Of a stretch of 64,000 nucleotides of DNA, positions 17,069 through 26,416 are shown piece after piece. Every line of letters begins with the position of its first letter. Positions within the stretch are counted from its first letter, which is position 1. The notes beneath the pieces were generated by a model. It worked only from the letters and a program-made list of their open reading frames with translations, made no database searches and was not told where the DNA came from. A program made the position numbers and the translations under genes. Source of the stretch: Nostoc sp. TCL240-02. Its GTDB lineage: Bacteria > Cyanobacteriota > Cyanobacteriia > Cyanobacteriales > Nostocaceae. The DNA lies in NCBI RefSeq assembly GCF_013343235.1, contig NZ_CP040094.1, positions 2,542,501 to 2,606,500 of the forward strand. Direction: 5' to 3'.

Positions 17069-20000
17069 TTAAAACCGCGTTTGATACTCCACTACTGCAC
17101 GACTATCATCAGTTAAATTAGTGGAAGCACGCACACGAAATTCATCGTTTATCCGGTAATTAACACCCCATTGGAAGGGATCATTTGTTGTCAAAATCTT
17201 AATACTGGAAACAGATATTTTGGTAGAAATATCGACCCCAGCCTCGGCTGCTAATTCCAAAGTTGAACTGCTCCTACCAGCTTCGGGATTCTCAGAAATA
17301 ACGGTAGGGAATATCCGCAGTTCACTTAAACCAAAGGTACTCCCAATCTGGTTAAAAGCAGACTGAAAATTATTGAACACAGCCGAACCTGCGATGTTGA
17401 TCAGTCCCAAAGTACTGTCACCACGTCCTTGGGTGTCTACAAATCCACCTCCTAAAAGAGCAACAATTTCGGTTTGACTACGTGACGGACTGCTTGTTAA
17501 TTCTAGATTTTCATTGAGTTTGCTGGCTAGACCGTTGATAGTGGCCTCGACTCGAACACTCTCTAAGGCTGATAAACCTGTGGAATTTACTTTACCGAAG
17601 TCATTACTTTGAGTTACATCCAGAACTTTGGCAAATAGGCGAATATCTAAGTTGGGGTCGCGGGGTTCAGAGGGACTAAAAGTTGCGGTGTGTTTATAGC
17701 CACGAGCAAGATTAAATTGGGTAGTAAATAAATTCACCCCTCCTTGTTCTAACTGGATAGTACCATCGGGTACGGGCTGATTGATCGAGCCGTTAACGAT
17801 GAGATTACCAGTGGCGCGGAAGTTGAGAATAGGGGGACGGGTAATTTGGACATTTTTACCGAGTTCTAAATCTAGATTATTAAATCTAGCGATACCTGAC
17901 GGCAAGCCTTGAGCCAACGCATTTCCCTTGCCATTCCCAATTTCAGCTTTACTCTGCTTATTATCTTTTGTGGGTGATACACCGAGACTACTATTTGCAG
18001 ATGAAGTCGTATCGGTAGATTCTGCCAGCAATACCTGACCGTCAAATAAACTTACTTTACCGCCAATCGCCGGGTTAAGGGCAGAACCAGTAATCTGCAA
18101 ATTGCCGCTAGCGCCTCCTTGGTAAAGTCCCTTGAGATTTAAGGCTAGCTGATCTAGATTAACGGTTAGGGGATTGGTGATACTCACGTTCTGATTGTTG
18201 AAAATGGGAATTTCTCCAGCAGCTTCCACCTTCCCACGGCTAAATCTACCCTGAAGATTTTCTACTAAGATGCTGTCAAAATTGAACAGCACTTTACCTG
18301 TGACACGTCTCAGCTTACCTGGCAATGCCTGGGCTGAAAAAGTAGCATTATTAACATTAGCAATTCCCTCTACTTGGGGTTTTTGCAATGTTCCGCGTAC
18401 CTTAAGGTCTACTTCTCCTTCACCTTTTTCAAAAACCACTTGATTAGTCAATGCGTTTAACAGTCCCAATCCCTCGTTTTCTAACTTCACATCCAAACTG
18501 ATTTGCTCACTGTCTGGTGCTACCGAAGCAAAAGGCAATTTATAAGGGATACTGCCAGTGATATCAACAGGTTTTGGCCCTGCAACTGCTACAGTACTAC
18601 CAAAGTTTAAGCGTCCGTTGGCATAGCTGAAACTTGCCCTTGCTGATTCTATTGCTTTCTGATTCAATAATCCGTCTGTAATTTGCAATTCCCCTCTAGC
18701 TTGGGGGTTAGCAATGCTGCCTGCTAAAGCTGCTGTACCATTAAGATTCCCTGTAATTCCAACTGGCAGTTTTACAAAATTATTCAGTAGTTGCACCGGA
18801 AAATTATTCACCCGGAACTGTCCAGATTGTTCATCACCACCAACATTACCCGTAAAGGCAATCAGCCTATTTTCAGATTCAAGCCGTAAAGGTCGCAAAC
18901 TCAAAACACCGTTCTCAAAGCTGCCCTCAGCGATCGCTTTATCGGCAGTATAATAACGATTTCGTTCTTCCTTTTTACCCCAGGCAAAGTTTTGTCCATT
19001 CAACTTAAAATCTACTGATAATCCATTGGCTGTAGCTGTATTCACAGCCACTTCGCCGTTGAAAGTCCCCTTTAAGTCTGCTAAATCTGGTATTGGAGTG
19101 GAATTAAGTCGCTGTTCTTCCTGTTCTTCTACCAAAGTTGCAATTTCAGAAAACCGTTGGATTTGGGTGAATAAGGGTTGATTTGGCGCTCCTTGGGGGG
19201 TGGTGGTTAGATCCTCTGCTGTGCCGTAGATTTCTGGTGAACCACCTGGTAAATTTTGTAAATCAAATATCTGTGCTACAGCCAGAACATCTTGGATCTC
19301 TCCCTGGTTGACGTTCAGTTTACCTTGTAGTTGAGGGCCTTTAGGACTTTGGGCAAAAGTACCAACAAGGGCGTAGCTACTTTTAGCTTTGACAAATTCA
19401 CTACTGGTGAGTGTGCCTTTCCCGTTACCGTAGCGGAATTGAGCAGCTAAACGATCGCCTTTAAGTCGGCCAATCTGCGGATTAGCGATCGCTAAATTTC
19501 CCGTTGTTGCCAATGTCTGCTGATTAAACAGCAAATCCCCAGTTAACAACCCAGCTATCTTACCAGCACCCAGTCGAGTAATGGGTGGCGGTGTCAAATT
19601 CAATATTTGTAAGGGGAAATTTGCAACTTTGAGCGCCCAATCATTCCCTTGAACGTTACCTGTGGCTGATGCTTCCTGCCATTTTACTAAGAAGGATTTC
19701 GGGCGATTATTGGCATCTAAATTAAACGCCAAGTGATCGCGATTACCCGCCAAGTTCAAATTTAAACCGCGTCCCTGGGCTGAATCAATGTTTCCAGTCA
19801 ACAACGGCTCAAAAGCAATATCTTGAACAACTAAGTCTCGTAAATTAATTTGTCCTACCACATTTGGCAAGGGCAGCTTACCAGTAATTTGTCCATTAAA
19901 ATCGACTCTACCCGCCACAGCAACCTGATTAGGAAGATTAATCGGTAACTGTTTTAAGTTGTAATTCTGCGCTTGGACGTTGAGATTTAATGCCGTAATT

Positions 20001-23000
20001 TCCGGTATGCCTGCCTTTTTTGCATTGGCTAATATATTACCAGTCACACTTAAACCGGGAGCAGTTGCTCGCTCAATGGTCAGCCTTTCACCACTCCAAG
20101 CGATCGCAGCTGTCAGGGGTTGCTCAAGACCAGGGATACCTTGGGATAATTGCACCTGTCCAGCAGCACGCACATCCGCTAATTTGGACGATCCAACATT
20201 GCCAGCTAATTGTAACTGACCGCCAAATTGACCCCGCAATTGCTGATTGAACCGATTTAATTCCACACCGTCAGCATTAACTACAGCTTGATAGCGACCA
20301 TTAGCCAATTGGATATTAGAAGCTGCGATCGTTCCACCTGCAACATCCAGCCGTCCTTGACCACTGGCTTGGATAGTTTGTGGTTGGAAGGACTCAACAG
20401 AACCCGCCACGTTTGCTTGACCAGTTAACGTCCCTCGTAGCTGCGGTGGTACTTCTGCCAATTGCTGTACGGGAACATTATTTGCCTGAACTTGTGCCTG
20501 GTATACACCATTAGCAAGTTGGATATTTTTAGCTGTAATCGTCCCACCTGCAACATTTATCTGCGCCTGACCGTTGGCTTGGATAGCTTTAGGTTGGAAG
20601 GATTCAACAGAACCCGCTACATTTGCTTGACCAGTTAACGTCCCTTTAAATTGCGGTGGTACTTTTGCCAATTGCTGCACAGGTACATTATTCGCTTGAA
20701 CTTGCGCCTGATAGATACCATTAGCAAGTTGGATATTAGAGGCCGTAATAGTTCCACCCGCAACATTTACCCGCGCCTGACCACTGGCTTGAATAGTTTG
20801 CGGTTTAAAAGAATCAACAGAACCCGCTACGTCAAACTGACCACTTAACGCCCCTTGAAACTGCTTTGGTACTTTTGCCAATTGCTGCACAGGTACATTC
20901 TTAGCCTGAACTTGCGCCTGATAGACACCATTAGCCACTTGGATATTTTTAGCTGTAACTTTACCACCGCCAATAGCAAGGCTACCCTCACCATTGCCAC
21001 GGAGCGTTTTCAAGCTGAAGTTATCTCTGTTACCTACGATTTGGAACGTACCCGCCAAAGGATTATTTAAAGCTGGGGGAGACTGTTTCAAAATTTGCCC
21101 TAATCGCACACCATTAGCTACAAGTTGAGCAGAGAAGCTTTGGTCTTGCAGTTGGACATTAGAAACTGCAACTGTGCCGCCACCAATTTGAACTCCTGCG
21201 CCATCAGTGCGAATCGTGGCAATTTTAAATGGTGCGGTGTTTCCTGAGAGGATGAGACGACCATTGAATTGTGCGTCCGCCAAAGAGACATTTTGCAGTT
21301 GACTTTTGTCTACAAAGGGTTCTAATCTTACCCTAGAGGCAACAGCCACAGCTTGCCAACGTTGATCAATATAACTACCAGTTGCCCGGACTGTACCACC
21401 ACTGACATTAAGAGCCACATTGCGGAAAGAGACGTTACGATTTGGAGCGATCGCAACTTCACCAGTTCCGGGGTAAGTTCCATTAGGAGCTTGAAATTGT
21501 ACCAAAGTTTGGACATTGGTAGGAGCGCCAGTTAATTGGGCTGTAGCTGAGACATTGCCGATTTGGAACGCAGGTGTTGTTTCATAAACTTTGGCGATCG
21601 CATCCCCTGGAACATTCTTGGCAGCAAAATTTAAATCCAGTCGAGGTGTTTTACCAAGTTGAATTGTGCCAGCGCCTGTGATATCACCACCAATTTTGGC
21701 TTTACCTTGAATATCTTTCAGGGTAATTAAAGAGGAACTAGAACTAGTAACAAGCTCAAATTTACTACTGATGCTATTAAAATCAACTTTATCAATGCGG
21801 GCAGTTTGGATTGTGGCAACTGTGCCTGAGAGAATTGGCTCTTTAGTTGATCCGGTAATCTGCAAATCTGCTTGTACTTGTCCAGCGATCGGCACAGGTA
21901 GTTTTACCTTGAGGGTATCCTGGGCATTAGCCAAACTCACCGCATTTACCCGCCCTGCCAACTTAAAACCTGCTTGAGTGTCGATGATTCCCGTAGCCAC
22001 TACAGGAATTTTGCCGTAGTTGGTAGTAACATTGTTTAACTGCAACTCCGTTCCCTGAAAACGGAGGTTTCCTTGGCTATTGCTCAACAGTTGCGGGACT
22101 TTGGGTATCTGAAGTGTTACCCCTTGCACAGCCGCATTTCCATATAATAAAGTCTGTTGCCCTGGTGTCAACCGAATTAACAAGTCGCCATTGGCTCGAC
22201 CCGCCTGTAAGTTTACTGGTAACTTAATCAACCGAGTAATATCCGCAGCCAGTAAATCTTGTGCTTGCACTTGAAAGTTGCCCGCTAGCACCTTAGAACG
22301 TGTCTCTCCCTGAATGGAAATATTGCCACCACTGTCTGGTTGCCCCCCCACTTCAAACCTGATTAACTGGTTGTTTGCTAAAAGTTGGGCAGAACCGTTA
22401 AGTTGAGAAAATGTTACGGGAGAGGCAGGAGACGCAGAAGATATTCCCTCCCCTGCTTCCCCTACCTCCCTTCCTCTCTCCTGCGGCATCAAGGCCAGCT
22501 TGGCATTACGAAATCGCAAGTAGTCCAAATCAGTTTTAATTGCACCGCCTCCACCTGACGACGCGATGCTAGTGGAAACCCAGCGCCCTTGCTCATCCTG
22601 CTGAATGTAAATATCTGGGTTGACTAAAGTTACATCTAGCTTTAGGTGGCGGTTAAAGATTAGTTGTAACAGGTTAAAACCCACCTCTACAGATTCGACT
22701 GTCGCCCGATCTGGATCTGTGGGTGTAGCTGGGATAGCCGAAGCCCCAAACTGCACTCCCGTTAACGAAAATTGTGTGACTTTTCCCAGTTTTACCGGAC
22801 GGTTGAGTGTAGTAGTCAGACTTTGTTGTGCCAACGGCGTTAACTCTGTTTGGACAAAAGTCCACAACCGCCAAATACCGATGACAACTCCTAACAGTAA
22901 AAGTCCACTCAAGGCAATACTACCCCGACTCAACACCAGTAACCACAGACGCTTGCGGATAGGGGAGGGGGAGTGAATATCTTGATGGGGAGATTTAGTC

Positions 23001-23002
23001 AT
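17069..23002 (-). CDS. tamB: TamB-family translocation/assembly protein (DUF490)
   Basis: A 1977-residue periplasm-spanning protein. TamB proteins are anchored in the inner membrane and form a long hydrophobic beta-taco groove linked to outer-membrane protein insertion or lipid transport. Residues about 18-50 are a basic segment followed by one transmembrane helix (LSRGSIALSGLLLLGVVIGIWRLW). The rest is almost entirely beta-rich, with the C-terminal DUF490 domain (about 1600-1977) ending in DDSRAVVEYQTRF, an aromatic C-terminus. Residues about 670-910 hold about four copies of a 70-residue repeat (210-bp period). Residues about 172-195 come from a repeat DNA insertion. Cyanobacterial and plastid relatives (TIC236) are similarly large. 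It is transcribed alone. Confidence 0.88.
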   Translation of the reverse strand: MTKSPHQDIHSPSPIRKRLWLLVLSRGSIALSGLLLLGVVIGIWRLWTFVQTELTPLAQQSLTTTLNRPVKLGKVTQFSLTGVQFGASAIPATPTDPDRATVESVEVGFNLLQLIFNRHLKLDVTLVNPDIYIQQDEQGRWVSTSIASSGGGGAIKTDLDYLRFRNAKLALMPQERGREVGEAGEGISSASPASPVTFSQLNGSAQLLANNQLIRFEVGGQPDSGGNISIQGETRSKVLAGNFQVQAQDLLAADITRLIKLPVNLQAGRANGDLLIRLTPGQQTLLYGNAAVQGVTLQIPKVPQLLSNSQGNLRFQGTELQLNNVTTNYGKIPVVATGIIDTQAGFKLAGRVNAVSLANAQDTLKVKLPVPIAGQVQADLQITGSTKEPILSGTVATIQTARIDKVDFNSISSKFELVTSSSSSLITLKDIQGKAKIGGDITGAGTIQLGKTPRLDLNFAAKNVPGDAIAKVYETTPAFQIGNVSATAQLTGAPTNVQTLVQFQAPNGTYPGTGEVAIAPNRNVSFRNVALNVSGGTVRATGSYIDQRWQAVAVASRVRLEPFVDKSQLQNVSLADAQFNGRLILSGNTAPFKIATIRTDGAGVQIGGGTVAVSNVQLQDQSFSAQLVANGVRLGQILKQSPPALNNPLAGTFQIVGNRDNFSLKTLRGNGEGSLAIGGGKVTAKNIQVANGVYQAQVQAKNVPVQQLAKVPKQFQGALSGQFDVAGSVDSFKPQTIQASGQARVNVAGGTITASNIQLANGIYQAQVQANNVPVQQLAKVPPQFKGTLTGQANVAGSVESFQPKAIQANGQAQINVAGGTITAKNIQLANGVYQAQVQANNVPVQQLAEVPPQLRGTLTGQANVAGSVESFQPQTIQASGQGRLDVAGGTIAASNIQLANGRYQAVVNADGVELNRFNQQLRGQFGGQLQLAGNVGSSKLADVRAAGQVQLSQGIPGLEQPLTAAIAWSGERLTIERATAPGLSVTGNILANAKKAGIPEITALNLNVQAQNYNLKQLPINLPNQVAVAGRVDFNGQITGKLPLPNVVGQINLRDLVVQDIAFEPLLTGNIDSAQGRGLNLNLAGNRDHLAFNLDANNRPKSFLVKWQEASATGNVQGNDWALKVANFPLQILNLTPPPITRLGAGKIAGLLTGDLLFNQQTLATTGNLAIANPQIGRLKGDRLAAQFRYGNGKGTLTSSEFVKAKSSYALVGTFAQSPKGPQLQGKLNVNQGEIQDVLAVAQIFDLQNLPGGSPEIYGTAEDLTTTPQGAPNQPLFTQIQRFSEIATLVEEQEEQRLNSTPIPDLADLKGTFNGEVAVNTATANGLSVDFKLNGQNFAWGKKEERNRYYTADKAIAEGSFENGVLSLRPLRLESENRLIAFTGNVGGDEQSGQFRVNNFPVQLLNNFVKLPVGITGNLNGTAALAGSIANPQARGELQITDGLLNQKAIESARASFSYANGRLNFGSTVAVAGPKPVDITGSIPYKLPFASVAPDSEQISLDVKLENEGLGLLNALTNQVVFEKGEGEVDLKVRGTLQKPQVEGIANVNNATFSAQALPGKLRRVTGKVLFNFDSILVENLQGRFSRGKVEAAGEIPIFNNQNVSITNPLTVNLDQLALNLKGLYQGGASGNLQITGSALNPAIGGKVSLFDGQVLLAESTDTTSSANSSLGVSPTKDNKQSKAEIGNGKGNALAQGLPSGIARFNNLDLELGKNVQITRPPILNFRATGNLIVNGSINQPVPDGTIQLEQGGVNLFTTQFNLARGYKHTATFSPSEPRDPNLDIRLFAKVLDVTQSNDFGKVNSTGLSALESVRVEATINGLASKLNENLELTSSPSRSQTEIVALLGGGFVDTQGRGDSTLGLINIAGSAVFNNFQSAFNQIGSTFGLSELRIFPTVISENPEAGRSSSTLELAAEAGVDISTKISVSSIKILTTNDPFQWGVNYRINDEFRVRASTNLTDDSRAVVEYQTRF
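20265..21020 (-). repeat. 210-bp tandem repeats inside tamB
   Basis: The same block (for example AACCCGC-AC followed by TTGCTTGACCAGTTAACG) recurs at 20401, 20611 and 20821, an exact 210-bp spacing. The encoded unit contains GGTIT(A)NIQLANG-YQAQVQANNVPVQQLA and GSVESFQP in all copies. The copies are close in DNA sequence, which implies recent duplication or gene conversion. Confidence 0.8.
22419..22487. repeat. purine/pyrimidine-rich repeat insertion in tamB
   Basis: A GGGAGAGGCAGGAG-like half is followed by a CTCCCCTGCTTCCCC-like half, the same style of short repeat seen elsewhere in the window. It is translated in frame as about 23 residues (QERGREVGEAGEG...). Confidence 0.55.
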
Positions 23003-23274
23003 TTGCTTTCACTGTATTAATTGCCGGATGTTGCTGGCACACACAAGCATTAACTGACACATTGATTCAGTATGCCATTTCCAGGATACGCCAAGTAAAG
23101 CAAAGACCTCATTCGTTAAGTTACGGTATTTGCTTGATCCAATACTTATGCTTAATAATATTGGCGTTTTCAGGAAAATCTGAATAGAGTGAAAATTGTT
23201 CTTGTGACTTTCCTTGAGGTACAACCTAGAACTTTAATATGAATAGACCTTAAAAAAGACAGATGATTACACCA

Positions 23275-23691
23275 ATGCGTGTTTTTGTGTTGATTTTTAA
23301 TGCTCGAACGGAGAATGAGGGGATTCACACGATTCGGGAAGGCGCTCGCAATAAAATTCTGATGTTCGAGTCAGAAGACGATGCCACGCGCTTTGCCCTA
23401 ATGTTGGAAGCTCAGGATTTCCCCGCACCGACACCAGAGCCAATCGATGCTGAGGAAATCAAGGAATTTTGCGAAAGTGCTGGGTATGAATGGGAAATAA
23501 TCCCAGAAAACAGCAATTTAGTTGTCACTCCCCCAGAACTGAACGTAGAACAAACTGACTGGCAAGCAAATGCCCAGAAGGAGGATACTGTTGAAGACAG
23601 CTTCCCTCTCAATCAACAACCACTAGAAGAACCAGAATTATCTGATTCTGAACTAGAGAAGATGCGTCGCAAATTGGAAGGATTGCTTTAA
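23275..23691 (+). CDS. DUF3110 protein
   Basis: A small cyanobacterial/plastid-type protein. Residues 1-85 carry the DUF3110 core: MRVFVLIFNARTENEGIHTI, then MFESEDDATRFALMLEAQDFPAPTPEPID and EEIKEFCESAGYEWEII. It is probably soluble and acidic. The C-terminal 50 residues are acidic and disordered-looking, ending in ELEKMRRKLEGLL. The ATG at 23275 fits the conserved start better than the one at 23263. It lies upstream of murQ on the same strand, separated by a heptamer repeat array. The function of the family is unknown. Confidence 0.82.
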   Translation: MRVFVLIFNARTENEGIHTIREGARNKILMFESEDDATRFALMLEAQDFPAPTPEPIDAEEIKEFCESAGYEWEIIPENSNLVVTPPELNVEQTDWQANAQKEDTVEDSFPLNQQPLEEPELSDSELEKMRRKLEGLL

Positions 23692-23692
23692 T

Positions 23693-23790
23693 TAGTCATT
23701 AGTCATTAGTCATTAGTCATTGGTCATTGGTCACTGGTCATTGGTCGCTAACTGACTAATGACAACGGACAACGGACAAAGGACATAAGG
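23693..23790. repeat. heptanucleotide tandem repeat array
   Basis: Fourteen consecutive 7-bp units: TAGTCAT x4, then TGGTCAT/TGGTCAC/TGGTCGC variants, TAACTGA, CTAATGA, CAACGGA x2, CAAAGGA and CATAAGG. This is the classic short tandem repeat style of heterocystous cyanobacteria. It ends 4 bp before the murQ ATG, so it forms the whole murQ leader. Confidence 0.9.
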
Positions 23791-23794
23791 ATAA

Positions 23795-24721
23795 ATGACA
23801 AACTTGCAAGAACGTGGGCATCTTTTAACCGAGCTGGTAAATCCTAACAGTCTTAACTTAGACCAGCTCAGTTCTCTGGAATTGGTAGAACTGTTTAATA
23901 GTGAGGATCAAAAAGCAGTTGCGGCGGTTGCAGCTGCGAAAGTTCAGTTGGCTGAAGCGATTGATAGCACCGCAGAGCGTTTGCGTCACGGAGGACGCTT
24001 ATTTTACATTGGTGCGGGCACAAGTGGTAGGTTAGGGGTGCTAGATGCTGCTGAGTGTCCACCTACTTTTTGTACGCCCCCAGAGTTGGTACAGGGGATT
24101 ATTGCTGGTGGTGCAGGTGCGCTGGTACGCAGTTCGGAGGATTTAGAAGATAGCATCGAAGATGGTGAAGCTGCGATCGCTGGGCGACACATTACCCAGC
24201 TAGATGTAGTCGTCGGTATTACTGCTGGTGGGACAACACCTTATGTCCACGGGGCCATTCATGCGGCTCGTCAACGGGGAGCCAGTACTATTTTTATCGC
24301 CTGTGTTCCGGCTGAACAAGTTAGCATTGATGCCGATATTGACATTCGCCTATTGACAGGGCCAGAAATCATCGCCGGTTCAACTCGCCTGAAAGCTGGT
24401 ACAGTCACGAAGTTAGCTTTAAATATGCTTTCCACAGGAGTAATGGTTAAACTAGGTAAGGTTTATGGTAATCGTATGGTGGATGTGGCAGTAACAAATC
24501 AAAAGTTACGCGATCGCGCTTTACGAATATTGCAAGACTTCACAGGCTTAAGTCGGGAAGCTGCTGGTTTTTTATTAGAACGTAGTGGCAAGTGGGTTAA
24601 ACTGGCATTATTAATGCACTGGACTGGTTTGGAAAAAGAGGATAGCGATCGGCTTCTTTCAGAACACCAAAGTAATCTTAGGGCAGCTGTTATGAGCTAT
24701 CAAAACCACAACCAATCTTAA
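23795..24721 (+). CDS. murQ: N-acetylmuramic acid 6-phosphate etherase
   Basis: MurQ cleaves the lactyl ether of MurNAc-6-phosphate to give GlcNAc-6-phosphate and D-lactate, recycling peptidoglycan sugars in the cytoplasm. The SIS-domain fold is shown by GGRLFYIGAGTSGRLGVLDAAECPPTF (sugar-phosphate binding and catalytic Glu region). GIIAGGAGALVRSSEDLEDS and VVGITAGGTTPYVHGAIHAARQRGA follow, with LTGPEIIAGSTRLKAGTVTKLALNMLSTG as the second signature. 308 residues is the family length. The C-terminal helices include a UBA-like tail. The start is fixed by the ATG right after the heptamer array. A strong terminator follows. Confidence 0.95.
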   Translation: MTNLQERGHLLTELVNPNSLNLDQLSSLELVELFNSEDQKAVAAVAAAKVQLAEAIDSTAERLRHGGRLFYIGAGTSGRLGVLDAAECPPTFCTPPELVQGIIAGGAGALVRSSEDLEDSIEDGEAAIAGRHITQLDVVVGITAGGTTPYVHGAIHAARQRGASTIFIACVPAEQVSIDADIDIRLLTGPEIIAGSTRLKAGTVTKLALNMLSTGVMVKLGKVYGNRMVDVAVTNQKLRDRALRILQDFTGLSREAAGFLLERSGKWVKLALLMHWTGLEKEDSDRLLSEHQSNLRAAVMSYQNHNQS

Positions 24722-24748
24722 AGACATTTTCCTAAAGAAATACTCTAT

Positions 24749-24787
24749 AGGTGGCTGCTACTTGTTTGAGTAGCACACCTTTTTTTA
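24749..24787 (+). terminator. intrinsic terminator after murQ
   Basis: AGGTG-GCTACT and AGTAGC-ACACCT pair around a short loop and are followed by a run of T (TTTTTTT). It lies 28 bp beyond the murQ stop. Confidence 0.8.
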
Positions 24788-25225
24788 AAGATAATATTCA
24801 TTAAAAAAGTTCGCTTCAATAAACTTGTATTAATAAATGTAAATTTAAATAAATATTGTTAACATTCATAACCAATTTCAATAAATGAAGTTAAAAATGC
24901 CTAAATATTACTAATTATTTTAAACAAAAATTCAGAACTTATACGGATATAATTCCGTATGAAAATTATTAAAATAATTTGTTAATACTGAATGCCTCCT
25001 AATGATGTGGAATCTAGCAAGCTACTTGATTCATAAAGTCTACCGATAACAAACTGTATGAAATCGGATTTATAGATTAACAGGAACTTTGCTACTTTCT
25101 CATCATACATTGATTTTAATAAACTTGATTTTGACCGCTATATATCAATTTTGATGTGTCTTCTGACCACTATACAACTAGTGTGGGTTTTTCAATAACT
25201 GGCTTTTTAATAGTAGGAATAAAAT
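24788..25225. promoter_or_regulatory. AT-rich gap before the chemotaxis-like cluster
   Basis: About 440 bp, strongly AT-rich, without an open frame. A small palindrome ATACGGA-TCCGTAT lies at 24941-24960. The length suggests a promoter region for the PatA-like gene, but I cannot point to definite -35/-10 boxes. Confidence 0.4.
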
Positions 25226-26416
25226 ATGACCCACTCGGAACTTATTCTTTCAAATAATTTAGTTAATGAATTTAAAACTTGTACTCAACTGCAATATAAT
25301 GGCAAATTAAATATTAAAAGTTCAAAGGGTGGCCAATGGACTTTTTATTATCGCCTGGGACGTATTGTTTGGGCAACAGGAGGTACTCATCCCTTCCGGC
25401 GTTGGCGTAGACACATGGCTCAAAACTGTCCTCAGATTGATGTTGATAAATTGCTGTTGCGTTCACAAGACGTATCAATAGATTACTGGGATTACCGCCT
25501 TTTAGAAATCTTTTATAAAAAACAGAAAATTCAGAGAGAACAGATTCAGTCTATTGCCGAAAACACCATAGCAGAATTACTATTTGACTTAGCATTGCAA
25601 GGAAATTTTGCTTCTATAACTTGCAATCGCAGCCAAGAAGTTATCCTCGAAACACCAATGAGCTTTACGAGTGCAGAAATGTCTGTAAAGCATATGCAAG
25701 ATTCATGGAAAACTTGGTCAGCCGCTGGTTTAGCAAATTTTTCTCCTAATTTAGCACCGGTTTTGCGGCGACCAGAACAACTCCAGCAGATGGTAAGTCT
25801 ATCTGTCTACAAAAACTTTTTGAATTTAATCAATGGCAAATTCACTCTCTTAGATTTAGCTGTGAAAATGAAGCAGAGTGTACTACCACTCACCCGTTCG
25901 TTGCTTCCTTATATCCTTAAAGGAATCATCGAATTGGTAGAAGTACCTGATATGCCGTTAGTAGGGATTGAGACTAATAATAAGCCTCCCACTACACAAC
26001 CAAAGAAACCGAATGCTCCATTAGTGGCCTGCGTAGATGATAGCCCTCAAGTCTGTAAAATGCTAGAGGATATCATTACTTCCAATGGACTAAGGTTTAT
26101 TAAAATTCAAGACGCTGTACAAGCACTCCCAACTCTGATTCAAGATAAACCAGACCTAATTTTCTTGGATTTGATTATGCCAGTTGCCAGTGGTTATGAA
26201 ATCTGCACTCAGTTGCGGCGAATATCAGCCTTTGCCAATACACCAGTGATTATATTAACAGGCAGTGATGGTCTTTTAGATAGAGTTCGTGCCAAAGTAG
26301 TTGGTTCTACAGATTTTATTACTAAACCCGTAGCGCCTGACAAGGTAATGAGTATAATACGTAAATATTTACCTACATTGAGTGTTCCCATTGAGAAGAG
26401 TAAAGCCAATGTATAG
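25226..26416 (+). CDS. PatA/PixG-like response regulator (PATAN + REC)
   Basis: A 396-residue regulator. Residues about 1-240 form the PATAN-type N-terminal region (ELILSNNLVNEFKTCTQLQYNGKLNIKS...WTFYYRLGRIVWATGGTHPFRRWRRH) seen in cyanobacterial PatA/PixG/TaxP1 proteins. Residues about 266-388 are a REC domain with DD (271-272), phospho-acceptor Asp315 in FLDLIMP and Lys in TKPVAPDK. It is the first of five same-strand genes (PatA-like, CheY, CheW, MCP, CheA), the order found in phototaxis and hormogonium motility clusters. TAGGAA precedes the ATG. It likely receives phosphate from the CheA at 32003 and acts on type IV pili, by analogy. Confidence 0.85.
   Translation: MTHSELILSNNLVNEFKTCTQLQYNGKLNIKSSKGGQWTFYYRLGRIVWATGGTHPFRRWRRHMAQNCPQIDVDKLLLRSQDVSIDYWDYRLLEIFYKKQKIQREQIQSIAENTIAELLFDLALQGNFASITCNRSQEVILETPMSFTSAEMSVKHMQDSWKTWSAAGLANFSPNLAPVLRRPEQLQQMVSLSVYKNFLNLINGKFTLLDLAVKMKQSVLPLTRSLLPYILKGIIELVEVPDMPLVGIETNNKPPTTQPKKPNAPLVACVDDSPQVCKMLEDIITSNGLRFIKIQDAVQALPTLIQDKPDLIFLDLIMPVASGYEICTQLRRISAFANTPVIILTGSDGLLDRVRAKVVGSTDFITKPVAPDKVMSIIRKYLPTLSVPIEKSKANV

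Noticed and set aside
22620..22976. 118-codon plus-strand frame inside tamB
   Set aside because: Shadow frame; the minus-strand reading is a continuous TamB protein.
23009..23224. 71-codon frame upstream of tamB
   Set aside because: No recognisable family and low-complexity sequence; sits in the promoter region.
23693..23790. Tandem array considered as CRISPR
   Set aside because: Units are 7 bp with no spacers; it is a heptanucleotide repeat.
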